Source of the DNA: Micromonospora sp. WMMD980
GTDB lineage: Bacteria; Actinomycetota; Actinomycetes; Mycobacteriales; Micromonosporaceae
Assembly (NCBI RefSeq): GCF_029626035.1
Contig: NZ_JARUBE010000003.1
Span: forward strand, 3,534,001 to 3,598,000
Length of the DNA stretch: 64,000 nt
Direction: 5' to 3'
Part shown: positions 44,844 to 54,757 of the stretch, piece after piece
Layout: every line of letters begins with the position of its first letter
Numbering within the stretch: the stretch's first letter is position 1
Translations under genes and position numbers: made by a program
The notes under the pieces: generated by a model
What the model saw: only the letters and a program-made list of their open reading frames with translations
Databases searched by the model: none
Told to the model about the DNA's origin: nothing

Positions 44844-46328
44844 GTGGACCGTGACGACATGCTGCTCTCCCCCGCCGGGGTCGAGGCGCTGCGCACCGCG
44901 CTGACGCTCGCCGACTTCACCGCCAACGGCATCGCCGGGCGGCTCGGCTCGCAGGCCACCGGCGGGGTCGCCCGCAACGACTACCGGGCCGCGCTACGCG
45001 CCACCGAGGACCGCGACCGGCTGGGCACCCTGATCCGGGTGTTCATCTGCGACCGGACCGAGCCGGAGCCGGTGGTGGCCGTCGCGCTGGCCCCGCTGGG
45101 CGTGGACGAGGCGCTCGCCGGGGGCATCGTCGAGCGGCACGGCGACGGCCTACGCGCCGGCGTCGACCTGGAACCCTACGGAGACGACTGGTGGGTGCTC
45201 GCCGACGTGCCGGCCAGCGCCCGGCCCGGCCGGCCGTTGCACGCCGAACACGTGCTCGGCATCGGCGGGGCCACCCAGACGCTGATCGGCGCCGCCGTGC
45301 GCCGCCCGGTGGAGACCGCGCTGGACCTCGGAACCGGCTCCGGGGTGCAGGCTCTGCACCTGGGCACCCACGCCCGCCGGGTCACCGCCACCGACGTCTC
45401 CGAACGTGCGCTGCGCTTCGCCGCCACCACCGCCGCGCTCAACGGACAGGACTGGGAGCTGCTCCGCGGCGACCTGGTCGCCCCGGTCGCCGGGCGCCGC
45501 TTCGACCTGGTGGTCAGCAACCCGCCGTTCGTGGTCGGCCCCGGCACCACCACGCACGTCTACCGCGACTCCGGGCGGGTCGGCGACGCGATCGGCGCCG
45601 AACTGGCCGCCGCCGCGCCGCACCTGCTCACCGACGGCGGCACCATGCAGTACCTGGCGAACTGGGTGCACGTCACCGGCGAGGACTGGGCCGAGCGGGT
45701 CACCGGCTGGTTCGCCGGCACCGGGCTGGACGCCTGGGTGATCCAGCGCGAGGTGGCCGACCCGATGGCGTACGTGAATCTCTGGCTCACCGACGTCGGG
45801 GAGAGCGCCGACCCGCACCGGATGGAGGCGTGGCTGGACTGGTTCGACGGGCACAAGGTCGAGGCGGTCGGGTTCGGCATCGTGTCGCTGCGCCGCGCCG
45901 GGCACGACGACCCGATCGTCCGGGTCGAGGACCTGCGCCAGCGGGTGGAGCCGCCGCTCGGCGACCGGATCGGCGAGTGGTTCGACCGGCAGGACTGGCT
46001 GCGCGCCCGGGACACCGACGCGCTGCTCGCCGCCCGCTACCGGGCCGCCGACGGGCTGCAACTGCGCCAGGAGGCCACCATGGGCGACGACGGCTGGGCG
46101 GTGGACCGGCAGGTCCTGGCCATGCCCCGCGGGCTGCGCTGGTCCGAGGAGATCGACCCGCTGGTGCTCGCCCTGATCGGCGGCGCGGACGGCCGGCTGC
46201 CGCTGCGCGACCAGCTCGCCCTGCTCGCCGCCGCGCACGACGTGCCGCCCGGCGAGCTGGCCGAGGCGGCCGGCCCGATCGTGGCGCACCTGGTCGAACG
46301 CGGCCTCGTCGAGCCGGTGGTCGACTGA
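44844..46328 (+). CDS. Class I SAM-dependent methyltransferase (RlmG/HemK-like)
   Basis: A 494-residue protein. Residues 1-140 form an actinobacterial N-terminal domain ([11 protein letters not shown]). The Rossmann methyltransferase domain has [31 protein letters not shown] at about residue 155 and the NPPF motif ([23 protein letters not shown]), as in enzymes that methylate an amide or exocyclic amine in proteins or RNA. The C-terminal 180 residues end in a winged-helix-like region. Target unknown. The GTG at 44844 is chosen. The stop overlaps the start of dtd by one base (TGATG). Confidence 0.85.
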   Translation: MDRDDMLLSPAGVEALRTALTLADFTANGIAGRLGSQATGGVARNDYRAALRATEDRDRLGTLIRVFICDRTEPEPVVAVALAPLGVDEALAGGIVERHGDGLRAGVDLEPYGDDWWVLADVPASARPGRPLHAEHVLGIGGATQTLIGAAVRRPVETALDLGTGSGVQALHLGTHARRVTATDVSERALRFAATTAALNGQDWELLRGDLVAPVAGRRFDLVVSNPPFVVGPGTTTHVYRDSGRVGDAIGAELAAAAPHLLTDGGTMQYLANWVHVTGEDWAERVTGWFAGTGLDAWVIQREVADPMAYVNLWLTDVGESADPHRMEAWLDWFDGHKVEAVGFGIVSLRRAGHDDPIVRVEDLRQRVEPPLGDRIGEWFDRQDWLRARDTDALLAARYRAADGLQLRQEATMGDDGWAVDRQVLAMPRGLRWSEEIDPLVLALIGGADGRLPLRDQLALLAAAHDVPPGELAEAAGPIVAHLVERGLVEPVVD

Positions 46329-46750
46329 TGCGGGCGGTGGTGCAGACCGTCGGCCGGGCCTCGGTGACCGTCGACGGCGCGGTGGTGGGCGAGATCGCCG
46401 ACGGGCTGCTGGTGCTGCTCGGCGTCACCCACACCGACACTCCGCGGGTGGCCGCCACCATGGCCCGCAAGCTGCACGAGCTGCGCATCCTGGACGGCGA
46501 GCGCAGCGCCGCCGACGCCGGGGCGCCACTGCTCGTGGTCAGCCAGTTCACGCTCTACGGCGACGCCCGCAAGGGCCGGCGGCCGAGCTGGACCGCCGCC
46601 GCCCCGGCGGAGGTGGCGGAACCTCTGGTGGAGGCCGTGGTCGAGGAGCTGCGAGCCCGGGGTGCGAAGGTGGAAACCGGCCGCTTCCGCACCCACATGC
46701 TGGTGGAGAGCGTCAACGTCGGCCCCCGCACCCTCCTGCTGGACCTCTGA
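46328..46750 (+). CDS. dtd: D-aminoacyl-tRNA deacylase
   Basis: A 140-residue homodimeric enzyme that removes D-amino acids (and glycine) wrongly attached to tRNA. It starts [17 protein letters not shown]. The [17 protein letters not shown] motif around residue 77 carries the active-site Thr, and [11 protein letters not shown] near the C-terminus carries the Gly-cisPro motif. Length is normal. Translation is coupled to the upstream methyltransferase gene (TGATG). The stop lies in a 22-bp palindrome shared with the convergent Spo0M gene. Confidence 0.95.
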   Translation: MRAVVQTVGRASVTVDGAVVGEIADGLLVLLGVTHTDTPRVAATMARKLHELRILDGERSAADAGAPLLVVSQFTLYGDARKGRRPSWTAAAPAEVAEPLVEAVVEELRARGAKVETGRFRTHMLVESVNVGPRTLLLDL

Positions 46751-46767
46751 CCGACCGGTCGGTCAGA
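46746..46767. terminator. 22-bp perfect palindrome covering both convergent stop codons
   Basis: TCTGACCGACC-GGTCGGTCAGA. The dtd stop (TGA, 46748-46750) and the Spo0M-gene stop (TGA on the minus strand, 46765-46763) are mirror positions within it. It could act as a two-way terminator or as a protein-binding site. Confidence 0.6.
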
Positions 46768-47551
46768 AGAACAGGCCGCGACGGGACAGCGACTGGCGCA
46801 GCCAGCCGTCGAGCTGGGGGGCGAAGTCGGTGCGATCGGCGGTGGCATGGTCCACGGTGAACCGGCCGAACGCGTCCCGGCCCTCGGTGAACAGGCCGCC
46901 CCGCTTGTCCATCTCCAGCACCACCTGCACCTGGTGCGGGTCGGTGACGAAGGTGACCTCGAGCTGGTTCATGGCCCGGGCGTACTGCGGCGCCGGGTAG
47001 AACTCGATCTCCTGGTAGAACGGCAACTGCTGGCGTACGCCATAGATGTGCCCCCGCTCGACGTCGGCGCGGGCGAACCGGAAGCCCAGCCGCAGCAGCG
47101 CCTCCAGCAGCCGCTCCTGGGCCGGCAGCGGGTGCACCGCGACCGCGTCCAGGTCGGTGGAGTCGACCGCCCGGGCCACCTCCAGCTCGGTGCGCAGCCC
47201 CATGGTCATGCCGTGCAGGTGCTGGCCGTAGAGGTCGGTGAGCGGCGTCTCCCAGGGGACCTGGAAGCGGAACGGCACGTCGTGGCGCTGCCCCGGGTCC
47301 AGCCGGAACGCGCCGGTCACCCGGACCTGGCCGAACTCCTGGTTGGTGTCGTACTCCGAGTCGCCGCTCTCCACCTCGACCCGGGTGACCAGGCCGAGCG
47401 AGACGTAGCTCACATCCGTCGGGTGGTCGCCGCCGGCCACCTGGATCCGGCCCTCCAGCAGGCCACCGGGGCGACAGTTCGGGTTGGTCAGAACCGTCTC
47501 CACCGACGGCCCGCCCACACCCATCGCCTGCATGAGCCGCTTGAAGACCAC
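46763..47551 (-). CDS. Spo0M-type arrestin-like protein
   Basis: A 262-residue protein, [41 protein letters not shown], the conserved start of the SpoOM/Spo0M family, followed by two arrestin-like beta-sandwich domains ([33 protein letters not shown]). In Bacillus Spo0M affects sporulation control and the cytoskeleton; here sporulation-linked function is only inference. GGAG is 6 nt before GTG 47551; the longer frame has no support. Divergent from sigB. Confidence 0.9.
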   Translation of the reverse strand: MVFKRLMQAMGVGGPSVETVLTNPNCRPGGLLEGRIQVAGGDHPTDVSYVSLGLVTRVEVESGDSEYDTNQEFGQVRVTGAFRLDPGQRHDVPFRFQVPWETPLTDLYGQHLHGMTMGLRTELEVARAVDSTDLDAVAVHPLPAQERLLEALLRLGFRFARADVERGHIYGVRQQLPFYQEIEFYPAPQYARAMNQLEVTFVTDPHQVQVVLEMDKRGGLFTEGRDAFGRFTVDHATADRTDFAPQLDGWLRQSLSRRGLFF

Positions 47552-47609
47552 GTGTGCTCCGATCGCCTGTACGGCCGGCCCGGCCGGCCGGTCCGCTGGC
47601 ACGGTAACC

Positions 47610-47635
47610 AACTCCGGCAAGCGACGACCGGAGTT
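47610..47635. promoter_or_regulatory. Inverted repeat between Spo0M gene and sigB
   Basis: AACTCCGG and CCGGAGTT separated by 10 nt, in the 220-bp divergent gap, about 60 nt upstream of the Spo0M gene and 137 nt before sigB. A candidate operator; no regulator can be named. Confidence 0.35.
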
Positions 47636-47771
47636 CGACCCGGATTCGTGTCGGGTCCCCGATCGCCTCACCCCCGTCTCACGCCCCGACCGCCAAGCTG
47701 GTTGTCACCGGCCCACCACGCCGGTCGGCGCGGGGGCCGGTACGGCTCGTAGGACACGGGGAGAGACAGAG

Positions 47772-48758
<987 letters not shown>

Positions 48759-48770
48759 CCCCACGCGCCA

Positions 48771-48807
48771 CGCGACAGGCCCCGGCGGTTCGCCGGGGCC
48801 TGTCGCG
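48771..48807 (+). terminator. Perfect 16-bp hairpin terminator of sigB
   Basis: CGCGACAGGCCCCGGC, loop GGTTC, exact complement, then CTT. It begins 12 nt after the sigB stop. Confidence 0.85.
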
Positions 48808-48843
48808 CTTGAACCGGCGCCCCGGCCCGGCCAGGCTGAGGCG

Positions 48844-49251
48844 GTGAACTGGACCCTGGAAGTGGTGATCGTGCCCGTCTCCGACGTGGACCGGGCGAAG
48901 GAGTTCTATGCCGAGCGGGTCGGCTTCGCCGTCGACCACGACACCGACCTGGGCGGGGTGGGACGGATCGTGCAACTCACGCCCCCGGGCTCGGGATGCT
49001 CGATCGTGCTGGGCCGGGGCGTGGTGCCGGAGATGCCGCCGGGCTCGCTCAAGGGCCTGCAACTGGTCGTGGCCGACCTGGCGCAGGCGCGCGCGGAGCT
49101 GATCCAGCGGGGCGTGCAGGTCAGCGAGATCCAGGTGGTCGGGCGGAACCCGCGCCCGGTGTCGCACCCGCTGGACAACGTCGGCTTCGTGTTCTTCGCC
49201 GACCCCGACGGCAACGAGTGGAGCGTGCAGCAGATCTCCGCCCGCGCGTGA
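48844..49251 (+). CDS. VOC/glyoxalase superfamily protein
   Basis: A 135-residue single-domain protein: MNWTLEVVIVPVSDVDRAKEFYAERVGF, then GVGRIVQLTPPGSGCSIVLG, and the closing GFVFFADPDGNEWSVQQ. These are the beta-alpha-beta-beta-beta units of the VOC fold with a Glu/His metal site pattern. Two closely related families (dioxygenase-like and glyoxalase) share this look, so the substrate is open. The GTG start is only 36 nt after the sigB terminator. It lies back-to-back with the Pat gene, with a 54-bp repeat between the two stops. Confidence 0.85.
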   Translation: MNWTLEVVIVPVSDVDRAKEFYAERVGFAVDHDTDLGGVGRIVQLTPPGSGCSIVLGRGVVPEMPPGSLKGLQLVVADLAQARAELIQRGVQVSEIQVVGRNPRPVSHPLDNVGFVFFADPDGNEWSVQQISARA

Positions 49252-49259
49252 GCCCCGGC

Positions 49260-49313
49260 GTTAACAGGGGCCCCCTCCTATACCGCAGGCGTTAACAGGG
49301 GGCCCGGCCTTAC
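49260..49313. repeat. 54-bp GGGGCCCC element, copy 5
   Basis: GTTAACAGGGGCCCCCTCC…, centre TACCGCAGGC, then GTTAAC and AGGGGGCCCGGCCTTAC. It begins 8 nt after the VOC stop. Its terminal TTA (49310-49312) is the TAA stop of the minus-strand Pat gene. Confidence 0.88.
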
Positions 49314-51865
49314 AACCTCCGGGGGCCCGTGTCGGGGCGCGGCGCCTCGGCGCCGGTGCGGACGGTGGCGTGCAGCACCGAGATGCCGTCCGGGCGGGCC
49401 AGCACCGGGTTGAGCGTGAGCGACCGCACCCGGGGCTGCTCGTCGGCCAGCCGGCCCACCCGCAGCAGCAGGTCGACCAGCGCCGCCCGGTCCACCGGGG
49501 CGGCGCCCCGGTGCCCGCGCAGCAGCGGCGCGGCGCGCGGCTCGTCGACCAACTCGGCGGCGTCCCGGTCGGTCAACGGCAGCGCCCGCCACGCCCGGTC
49601 ACCGAGCAGCTCGGTCGCCACGCCACCCAGCCCGAACCCGACCACCGGCCCGAACGCCGGATCCTCCACCAGCTCCACCACGCACGCCACGCCGGGCGCG
49701 ACCATCGGCTGCACCAGCACCTGGGCGCCGAACACCGGAGCCGTCTCGGCGTACGCGCGGCGCAGCGCGTCGGCGTCGCCCAGGTCGAGCCGGACCGCGC
49801 CCAGGTCGAGGCGGTGCCGCAACCCCGGGTCGGCCGCCTTCAGCGCCACCGGCCAACCGAGCCGCTCCCCCGCCGCCAGCACCTCGTCGACCGAGCCGGC
49901 CGGCGCCGACTCCACCACGTCGATCCCGTACGCGCCGAGCAGCGCCGCCGGCTCCGCCCCGTCGGGGCCCAGCGCGGCCTGCCCCGCCGACCGGTCGACC
50001 CGGGTCAGCTCGGGCGGCACGCCGGGCGGCCGGCGCAGCCAGTCCGCGTACCGGGTGACCCGGGCCAGCGCCCGCACCGCCTCCTCCACGCTCGGATAGG
50101 CCGGCACCCCGGCGGGCACCCGGCCGGCGAGGAACGTCGCCACCACCGGCTTGCCGGTGGCCCGCGCGTCGGGCAGCGCCGCCGCGAAGTCGGCCTCCGG
50201 GTCGGTGAGCTGGCCGGGCAGCGGCGGGGCGAACACCGCCACCACGGCGTCCACCCGGTCGTCGGCGGCCGCGGCGGCGAGCGCGGCGGCGTACGCGGCG
50301 GCGCCGCCGGTCGGCCCGACGTCGTGCGGGTAGCCGACGGCGACGACCAGGCCCTGCCCGGCGCCCGCGGTCGCGGCCAACCCGGTCAGCGCCGACGAGT
50401 TGCCGACCACGGCGACCCGCCACCCGGCCGGCAGCGGCTGGTGGGCCAGCAGCACGCCCACGTCGAGCAGTTCGGACACGGTGTCCACCCGGATCACGCC
50501 GGACTGGGCGAACAACGCGCTGACCGCGGCGGCGTCCAGCGCCGGCGCCTCGCCCACGCCCGGCGGCCGGGCCAGCGACGCCAATGCCACCACCGGCTTG
50601 CTCCGGCCGATCCGCCGCGCCAGCCGGGCGAACTTGCGCGGGTTGCCGAACGTCTCCAGGTAGAGCGTGATCACCTCGGTGGCCGGATCGTCCTGCCAGT
50701 ATTGCAGCAGGTCGTTGCCGGAAACGTCGGCCCGGTTGCCGGCCGACACGAAGCTGGAGAGGCCGAGCCCGCGCCGGGACGCCTCGGCCAGCAGCGCCAC
50801 CCCGAACGCGCCGGACTGGCTGAACACGCCGACCCGGCCCGGCGCCGGCAGCGCGGGGGCGAGCGTGGCGTTGAGGCGTACCGCCGGGTCGGTGTTGGCG
50901 ACGCCGAGACAGTTCGGGCCGACCACCCGCATGCCGGCCAGGTGCGCGGCACGGACCAGCGCGCGCTGCGCCGCCGCGCCGGCCGGGCCGGACTCGGCGA
51001 ACCCGGCCGAGACCACCACCAGCCCGTGCGCGCCGGCCCGGGCCGCGTCGTCGACCACAGCGGTCACCGTCTCCGGCGCGACCGCCACCACCGCCAGGTC
51101 GACGTCGCGGCCGGCGTCGACCGCCGACGGGTACGCCGGTAGCCCGGCCACCGTCGCCGCGCTCGGATGCACCGGCACGATCGCGCCGGTGAACCCGCCG
51201 TCGCGCAGGTGCCCGAGCAGCGCCGCGCCGACGCCCTGGCCGGTGGTGCTGGCACCGTAGACGGCGATGCCGCGCGGGGCGAGCAACCGGGCGATCGACC
51301 GCGCCTCGGTGCGGTGCTCCCGGCCGCGCTGCACCGCAAGCGTCGCCTCGGTGGCCGCGATCGGGAAGCTCAGGTGCACCACGCCGTCGGCGTACTGGCG
51401 CTGGACCTGGTAGCCGAAGTCGGCGAAGACCCGCAGCATCGTCCCGTTGGCCGGGAGCACCTCGGCGACGAAGTGCGCGATCCCGTGCCGGCCGGCCGCG
51501 TCCGCCAGGTGTTCCAGCAGCACCGAGCCGATCCCCCGGCCCTGGTAGGCGTCCTCCACCACGAACGCCACCTCGGCCTCCGGCGAGGCGGGACCGAGCC
51601 GCTCGTACCTGCCGACCGCGACGATCCGCTCGCCGGCCAGCACCACGAACGCCTCCCGGTCGCGGTGGTCGACGGTGACGAAGCGCTTCAGGTCGCGCTC
51701 CGGGATGCGCGGGTAGGGCGAGAAGTAGCGCAGATATCGGGTGCGCTCGGAGAAGCGGGCGTGCATCGCCACGATCGCCGCCGCGTCGTCCGGGCGGATC
51801 TGTCGCAACTGGACCGTGGTGCCGTCGCTGAGCAGCACGTCCACCGGTTGCTCGACGGTGGTCAC
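49310..51865 (-). CDS. Pat-type protein acetyltransferase (GNAT fused to inactive acetyl-CoA synthetase-like domain)
   Basis: An 851-residue protein. The N-terminal GNAT domain (residues about 15-170) has the acetyl-CoA loop VVEDAYQGRGIGSVLLEHL. A large NDP-forming acyl-CoA synthetase-like part follows, with a CoA-binding domain (GIAVYGASTTGQGVG, VVGPNCLGV), a succinyl-CoA-ligase-like domain and an ATP-grasp end. In ADP-forming synthetases the catalytic His stands in a SHTG stretch; here that place reads PPGVGEAPALDA, so the ligase is probably inactive, as in known Pat enzymes. It would acetylate lysines, for example in acetyl-CoA synthetases. It begins 4 nt after acuC, and its stop lies in a 54-bp repeat. 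Confidence 0.9.
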   Translation of the reverse strand: MTTVEQPVDVLLSDGTTVQLRQIRPDDAAAIVAMHARFSERTRYLRYFSPYPRIPERDLKRFVTVDHRDREAFVVLAGERIVAVGRYERLGPASPEAEVAFVVEDAYQGRGIGSVLLEHLADAAGRHGIAHFVAEVLPANGTMLRVFADFGYQVQRQYADGVVHLSFPIAATEATLAVQRGREHRTEARSIARLLAPRGIAVYGASTTGQGVGAALLGHLRDGGFTGAIVPVHPSAATVAGLPAYPSAVDAGRDVDLAVVAVAPETVTAVVDDAARAGAHGLVVVSAGFAESGPAGAAAQRALVRAAHLAGMRVVGPNCLGVANTDPAVRLNATLAPALPAPGRVGVFSQSGAFGVALLAEASRRGLGLSSFVSAGNRADVSGNDLLQYWQDDPATEVITLYLETFGNPRKFARLARRIGRSKPVVALASLARPPGVGEAPALDAAAVSALFAQSGVIRVDTVSELLDVGVLLAHQPLPAGWRVAVVGNSSALTGLAATAGAGQGLVVAVGYPHDVGPTGGAAAYAAALAAAAADDRVDAVVAVFAPPLPGQLTDPEADFAAALPDARATGKPVVATFLAGRVPAGVPAYPSVEEAVRALARVTRYADWLRRPPGVPPELTRVDRSAGQAALGPDGAEPAALLGAYGIDVVESAPAGSVDEVLAAGERLGWPVALKAADPGLRHRLDLGAVRLDLGDADALRRAYAETAPVFGAQVLVQPMVAPGVACVVELVEDPAFGPVVGFGLGGVATELLGDRAWRALPLTDRDAAELVDEPRAAPLLRGHRGAAPVDRAALVDLLLRVGRLADEQPRVRSLTLNPVLARPDGISVLHATVRTGAEAPRPDTGPRRL

Positions 51866-51869
51866 GGGA

Positions 51870-53051
51870 TCAGTCGCGGGGATCGTGCGGGTCGAGGCCG
51901 AGCAACGGGAAGACCGCCTTGCGGGTGGCCGCCACCGCCCGGTCCACCGCGTTCGGCTCGCCGCTGGGCTGCCACGGCTGGTAGGACGGGTCGACGTCGT
52001 CGGTCATCCGCAGCGGGACGTCGTGGCCCGGCCGCCGGCGCGCGGCCAGCTCCCGCCAGCCCGGCGGGGTGAGCGTGGCCGGGTCGATCGGGCCGCCGGT
52101 GGCCACCGCGAGCAGGTGCGTCCAGGCCCGGGGCACCACCTCGACCAGCGCGTACCCGCCGCCGCCGGTGGCCACCCAGCGGCCGTCGCACAGCTCGTCG
52201 GCGAGCGCCCGCAGCGCCCGGTAGGTGGCCCGCTGCCCGTCCACGGACAGGTGCAGGTCGGCCAGCGGGTCGGCGCGGTGCCCGTCCGCCCCGCACTGGG
52301 TGACGAGGATCTGCGGGCGGAACGCGCGCAACACCGACGGCACCACCGCGTGGAACGCCCGCTGCCAGCCCGCGTCGCCGACCCCCGGCGGCAGCGGCAG
52401 GTTGACCGCGCTGCCCTCCGCGCCCGGCCCACCGGTCTCGTCCGGGAAACCGGTGCCGGGGAAGAGCGCGAGCGGGGTCTCGTGCAGGCTGACCGTGAGC
52501 ACCCGCGGGTCGCGGTAGAAGACCTCCTGCACCCCGTCGCCGTGGTGCACGTCCACGTCCACGTACGCGATCCGCTCCGCGCCCAGGTCGAGCAGGCGGG
52601 CGATGGCCACCGCCGGGTCGTTGTAGACGCAGAAGCCGGCGGCCCGGGCCGGCATGGCGTGGTGCAGGCCACCGGCCACGTTGACCGCGCGCCGGGCCTC
52701 GCCCCGCCACACCGCCTCGGCGGCGGCCACGGTGGCGCCGGCGATCAGCGCGCTGGACTCGTGCATCCCGTCGAAGACCGGATTGTCCGAGGTGCCCAGC
52801 CCGAAGCCGGCGAAGAGCGGATCGCGCGGGGCGGCGCGGACCGCGTCCAGGTAGGCCGGATCGTGCACCCGGGTCAGCAGCGCGTCGTCCGCCGGCTCCG
52901 GCTTGACCAGGCGCACCCCGGGCCGGTCGAGCACCCCCAACTCGCGGGCGAGCGCCATGGTCAGCTCCACCCGCACCGGATCGAGGGGATGGTCCCCCAT
53001 GTCGTAGGCGAGGAGGGCGGGATCCCACACCACCACCGTGTCGTCGGCCAT
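51870..53051 (-). CDS. acuC: AcuC-type lysine deacetylase (class I HDAC-like)
   Basis: A 393-residue zinc-dependent deacetylase. The active-site GGLHHAMPARAAGFCVYNDPAVA, the metal-binding YVDVDVHHGDGVQEVFY (Asp/His ligands), TQCGADGHRADPL (last Asp ligand) and the late Tyr in GGGGY are all intact. Length is normal for AcuC. It would remove acetyl or propionyl groups from lysines, opposing the Pat enzyme encoded 4 nt downstream. ATG 53051; upstream frame is only a shadow. The pairing in one operon makes a reversible acetylation switch likely. Confidence 0.94.
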   Translation of the reverse strand: MADDTVVVWDPALLAYDMGDHPLDPVRVELTMALARELGVLDRPGVRLVKPEPADDALLTRVHDPAYLDAVRAAPRDPLFAGFGLGTSDNPVFDGMHESSALIAGATVAAAEAVWRGEARRAVNVAGGLHHAMPARAAGFCVYNDPAVAIARLLDLGAERIAYVDVDVHHGDGVQEVFYRDPRVLTVSLHETPLALFPGTGFPDETGGPGAEGSAVNLPLPPGVGDAGWQRAFHAVVPSVLRAFRPQILVTQCGADGHRADPLADLHLSVDGQRATYRALRALADELCDGRWVATGGGGYALVEVVPRAWTHLLAVATGGPIDPATLTPPGWRELAARRRPGHDVPLRMTDDVDPSYQPWQPSGEPNAVDRAVAATRKAVFPLLGLDPHDPRD

Positions 53052-53098
53052 GCGGCCATCGTCGCACGCGGGTCGGGGCACGCCCACCAGCCGCGCGC

Positions 53099-53956
53099 TC
53101 AACGGTCGGCGGCGTCGCCGGTCGCCACCGGACGGTCCGGGTCGGCCACCCACTCGCTCCACGAGCCGACGTAGAGGGCGGCGTCGGGTCGGCCGGCCAG
53201 GTGCAACGCCAGCACCGCCTGCGCGGCGGTCACCCCGGAGCCGCAGTATGCCCCGACCGGCGCGTCCGGACGCACTCCGGCCTCGGCGAAGCGCGCGCGC
53301 AACGCCTCGGCGGCGGGGAACCGGCCCTGCGTCACGTACCCCGGGGCGGGCAGGTTGACCGCGCCGGGGACGTGCCCGGCGACCGGGTCGACCGGCTCGG
53401 TCTCGCCCCGGTAGCGCGGCGCGGCCCGCACGTCGAGCAGCACCCCGGCGTCGGCGGCGGCGAGCCGGGCGGCCCGCGCGGCGTCGAGCACCGGAAGCGC
53501 ACCCGGGGCGACCGTCACGTCGCCGGGCGCCGGCGCGGGCGCGGCGGTGTCCACCGGCAGCCCGGCGGCGGTCCACGCCGGGTAGCCGCCGTGCAGCACC
53601 CGCACCGCCCGGTGCCCCGCCCAGCGCAAGGTCCACCAGGCCCGGGCGGCGGACATGCCGTCACCGCCGTCGTACACCACCACCGGGTGACCGGCGCGGA
53701 CCCCGGCGGCCCGCAGCGCGGCCTGCAACGTGGCCGGGTCGGGCAGCGGGTGCCGCCCGGCGCCGCCGGGCGGCCCGCACAGCTCGGTGTCCAGGTCGAC
53801 GAAGACGGCGCCGGGCAGGTGACCGGCGGTGTAGTCGTCGCGGCCGGGCGGGCCGGCGAGCCGCCAGCGGACATCGAGCAGCACGGGCGGATCGGCGCGG
53901 TCGAGCTCGGCGGCGAGCCGATCCGGCTCGACCAGCAGCTCTGCGGTTCCGGACAT
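53099..53956 (-). CDS. sseA: Thiosulfate/3-mercaptopyruvate sulfurtransferase
   Basis: A 285-residue two-domain rhodanese. The first domain (LLDVRWRLAGPPGRDDYTAGHLPGAVFVDLD) lacks a catalytic Cys, having Asp in VVVYDGGDGMSAAR. The second holds the active-site loop with Cys238 in AYCGSGVTAAQA. The loop CGSGVT is typical of mercaptopyruvate-type enzymes. It transfers sulfur to thiol or cyanide acceptors. It stands 47 nt upstream of acuC on the same strand and is divergent from ideR. Confidence 0.93.
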   Translation of the reverse strand: MSGTAELLVEPDRLAAELDRADPPVLLDVRWRLAGPPGRDDYTAGHLPGAVFVDLDTELCGPPGGAGRHPLPDPATLQAALRAAGVRAGHPVVVYDGGDGMSAARAWWTLRWAGHRAVRVLHGGYPAWTAAGLPVDTAAPAPAPGDVTVAPGALPVLDAARAARLAAADAGVLLDVRAAPRYRGETEPVDPVAGHVPGAVNLPAPGYVTQGRFPAAEALRARFAEAGVRPDAPVGAYCGSGVTAAQAVLALHLAGRPDAALYVGSWSEWVADPDRPVATGDAADR

Positions 53957-54054
53957 GCGGTCCAGTCAACACCATCCGGGCAGCGACCTCCGGGTTCGCC
54001 TACGGCGGCCGGTCGGTCGTTACGGGTAGCATCGGACGCCGGGAGGCCGCTGAC

Positions 54055-54741
54055 GTGAAGCATGACCTGGTCGACACGACCGAGATGTACCTGCGCACCA
54101 TCCTCGAGCTGGAGGAGGAAGGTGTGCCGCCGCTGCGCGCCCGCATCGCCGAGCGGCTGCGGCAGAGCGGTCCGACCGTCAGCCAGACCGTCGCCCGGAT
54201 GGAGCGGGACGGCCTGCTCACCGTCGAGGGCGACCGGCACCTGACCCTCACCGCGCTGGGCCGCAACACCGCCGTCTCGGTGATGCGTAAGCACCGGCTG
54301 GCCGAGCTGCTGCTGGTCAACGTGATCGGGATGCCCTACGAGGAGGCCCACGAGGAGGCCTGCCGCTGGGAGCACGTGATGAGCGACGCGGTCGAGAAGC
54401 GGGTCTACGACCTGCTCAACCGCCCGTCGCGGTCGCCCTACGGCAACCCGATCCCGGGCCTGGAGGAGCTGGGCGACCCGGGCCAGCACCCGGCCGAGAC
54501 CGTCGAGGGCGAGCGCAACCTGGCCTTCCCGGGCCTCTCCGGCCCGGTGGTGGTGCGGCGGATCTGCGAGAGCGTGCAGACCGACGCCGACGTGCTCCGG
54601 CAACTGCACGCGGCGGGCGTCGACCCGGGTGCGACCGTCACGGTGGCGCAGGAGCGCGACGGCGTCTCCATCGACCGCTCCGGCGACCGGGTGCGGCTGC
54701 CCCGCGAGGTCGCCTCACGCGTCTTCGTCGCGGCCCGCTGA
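54055..54741 (+). CDS. ideR: Iron-dependent repressor IdeR/DtxR
   Basis: A 228-residue regulator: winged helix-turn-helix (residues 1-73), dimerisation domain (74-140) and an SH3-like third domain (about 150-228, GATVTVAQERDGVSIDRSGDRVRLP). Metal ligands are intact: Met11, Cys103, Glu106 and His107 for the primary site and His80, His99 for the ancillary site, each one residue later than in DtxR. With Fe2+ bound it represses iron uptake genes. GGGAGG lies about 10 nt before the GTG, and a TAGCAT -10-like box stands at 54027-54032. Close to sigB as in mycobacteria. Confidence 0.96.
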   Translation: MKHDLVDTTEMYLRTILELEEEGVPPLRARIAERLRQSGPTVSQTVARMERDGLLTVEGDRHLTLTALGRNTAVSVMRKHRLAELLLVNVIGMPYEEAHEEACRWEHVMSDAVEKRVYDLLNRPSRSPYGNPIPGLEELGDPGQHPAETVEGERNLAFPGLSGPVVVRRICESVQTDADVLRQLHAAGVDPGATVTVAQERDGVSIDRSGDRVRLPREVASRVFVAAR

Positions 54742-54757
54742 CCTCCCGGTCCGGGGC

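Noticed and set aside
49310..51865. Active acetate-CoA ligase (ADP-forming)
   Set aside because: The expected catalytic His stretch is replaced and a GNAT domain is fused, so a Pat-type acetyltransferase is the better reading.
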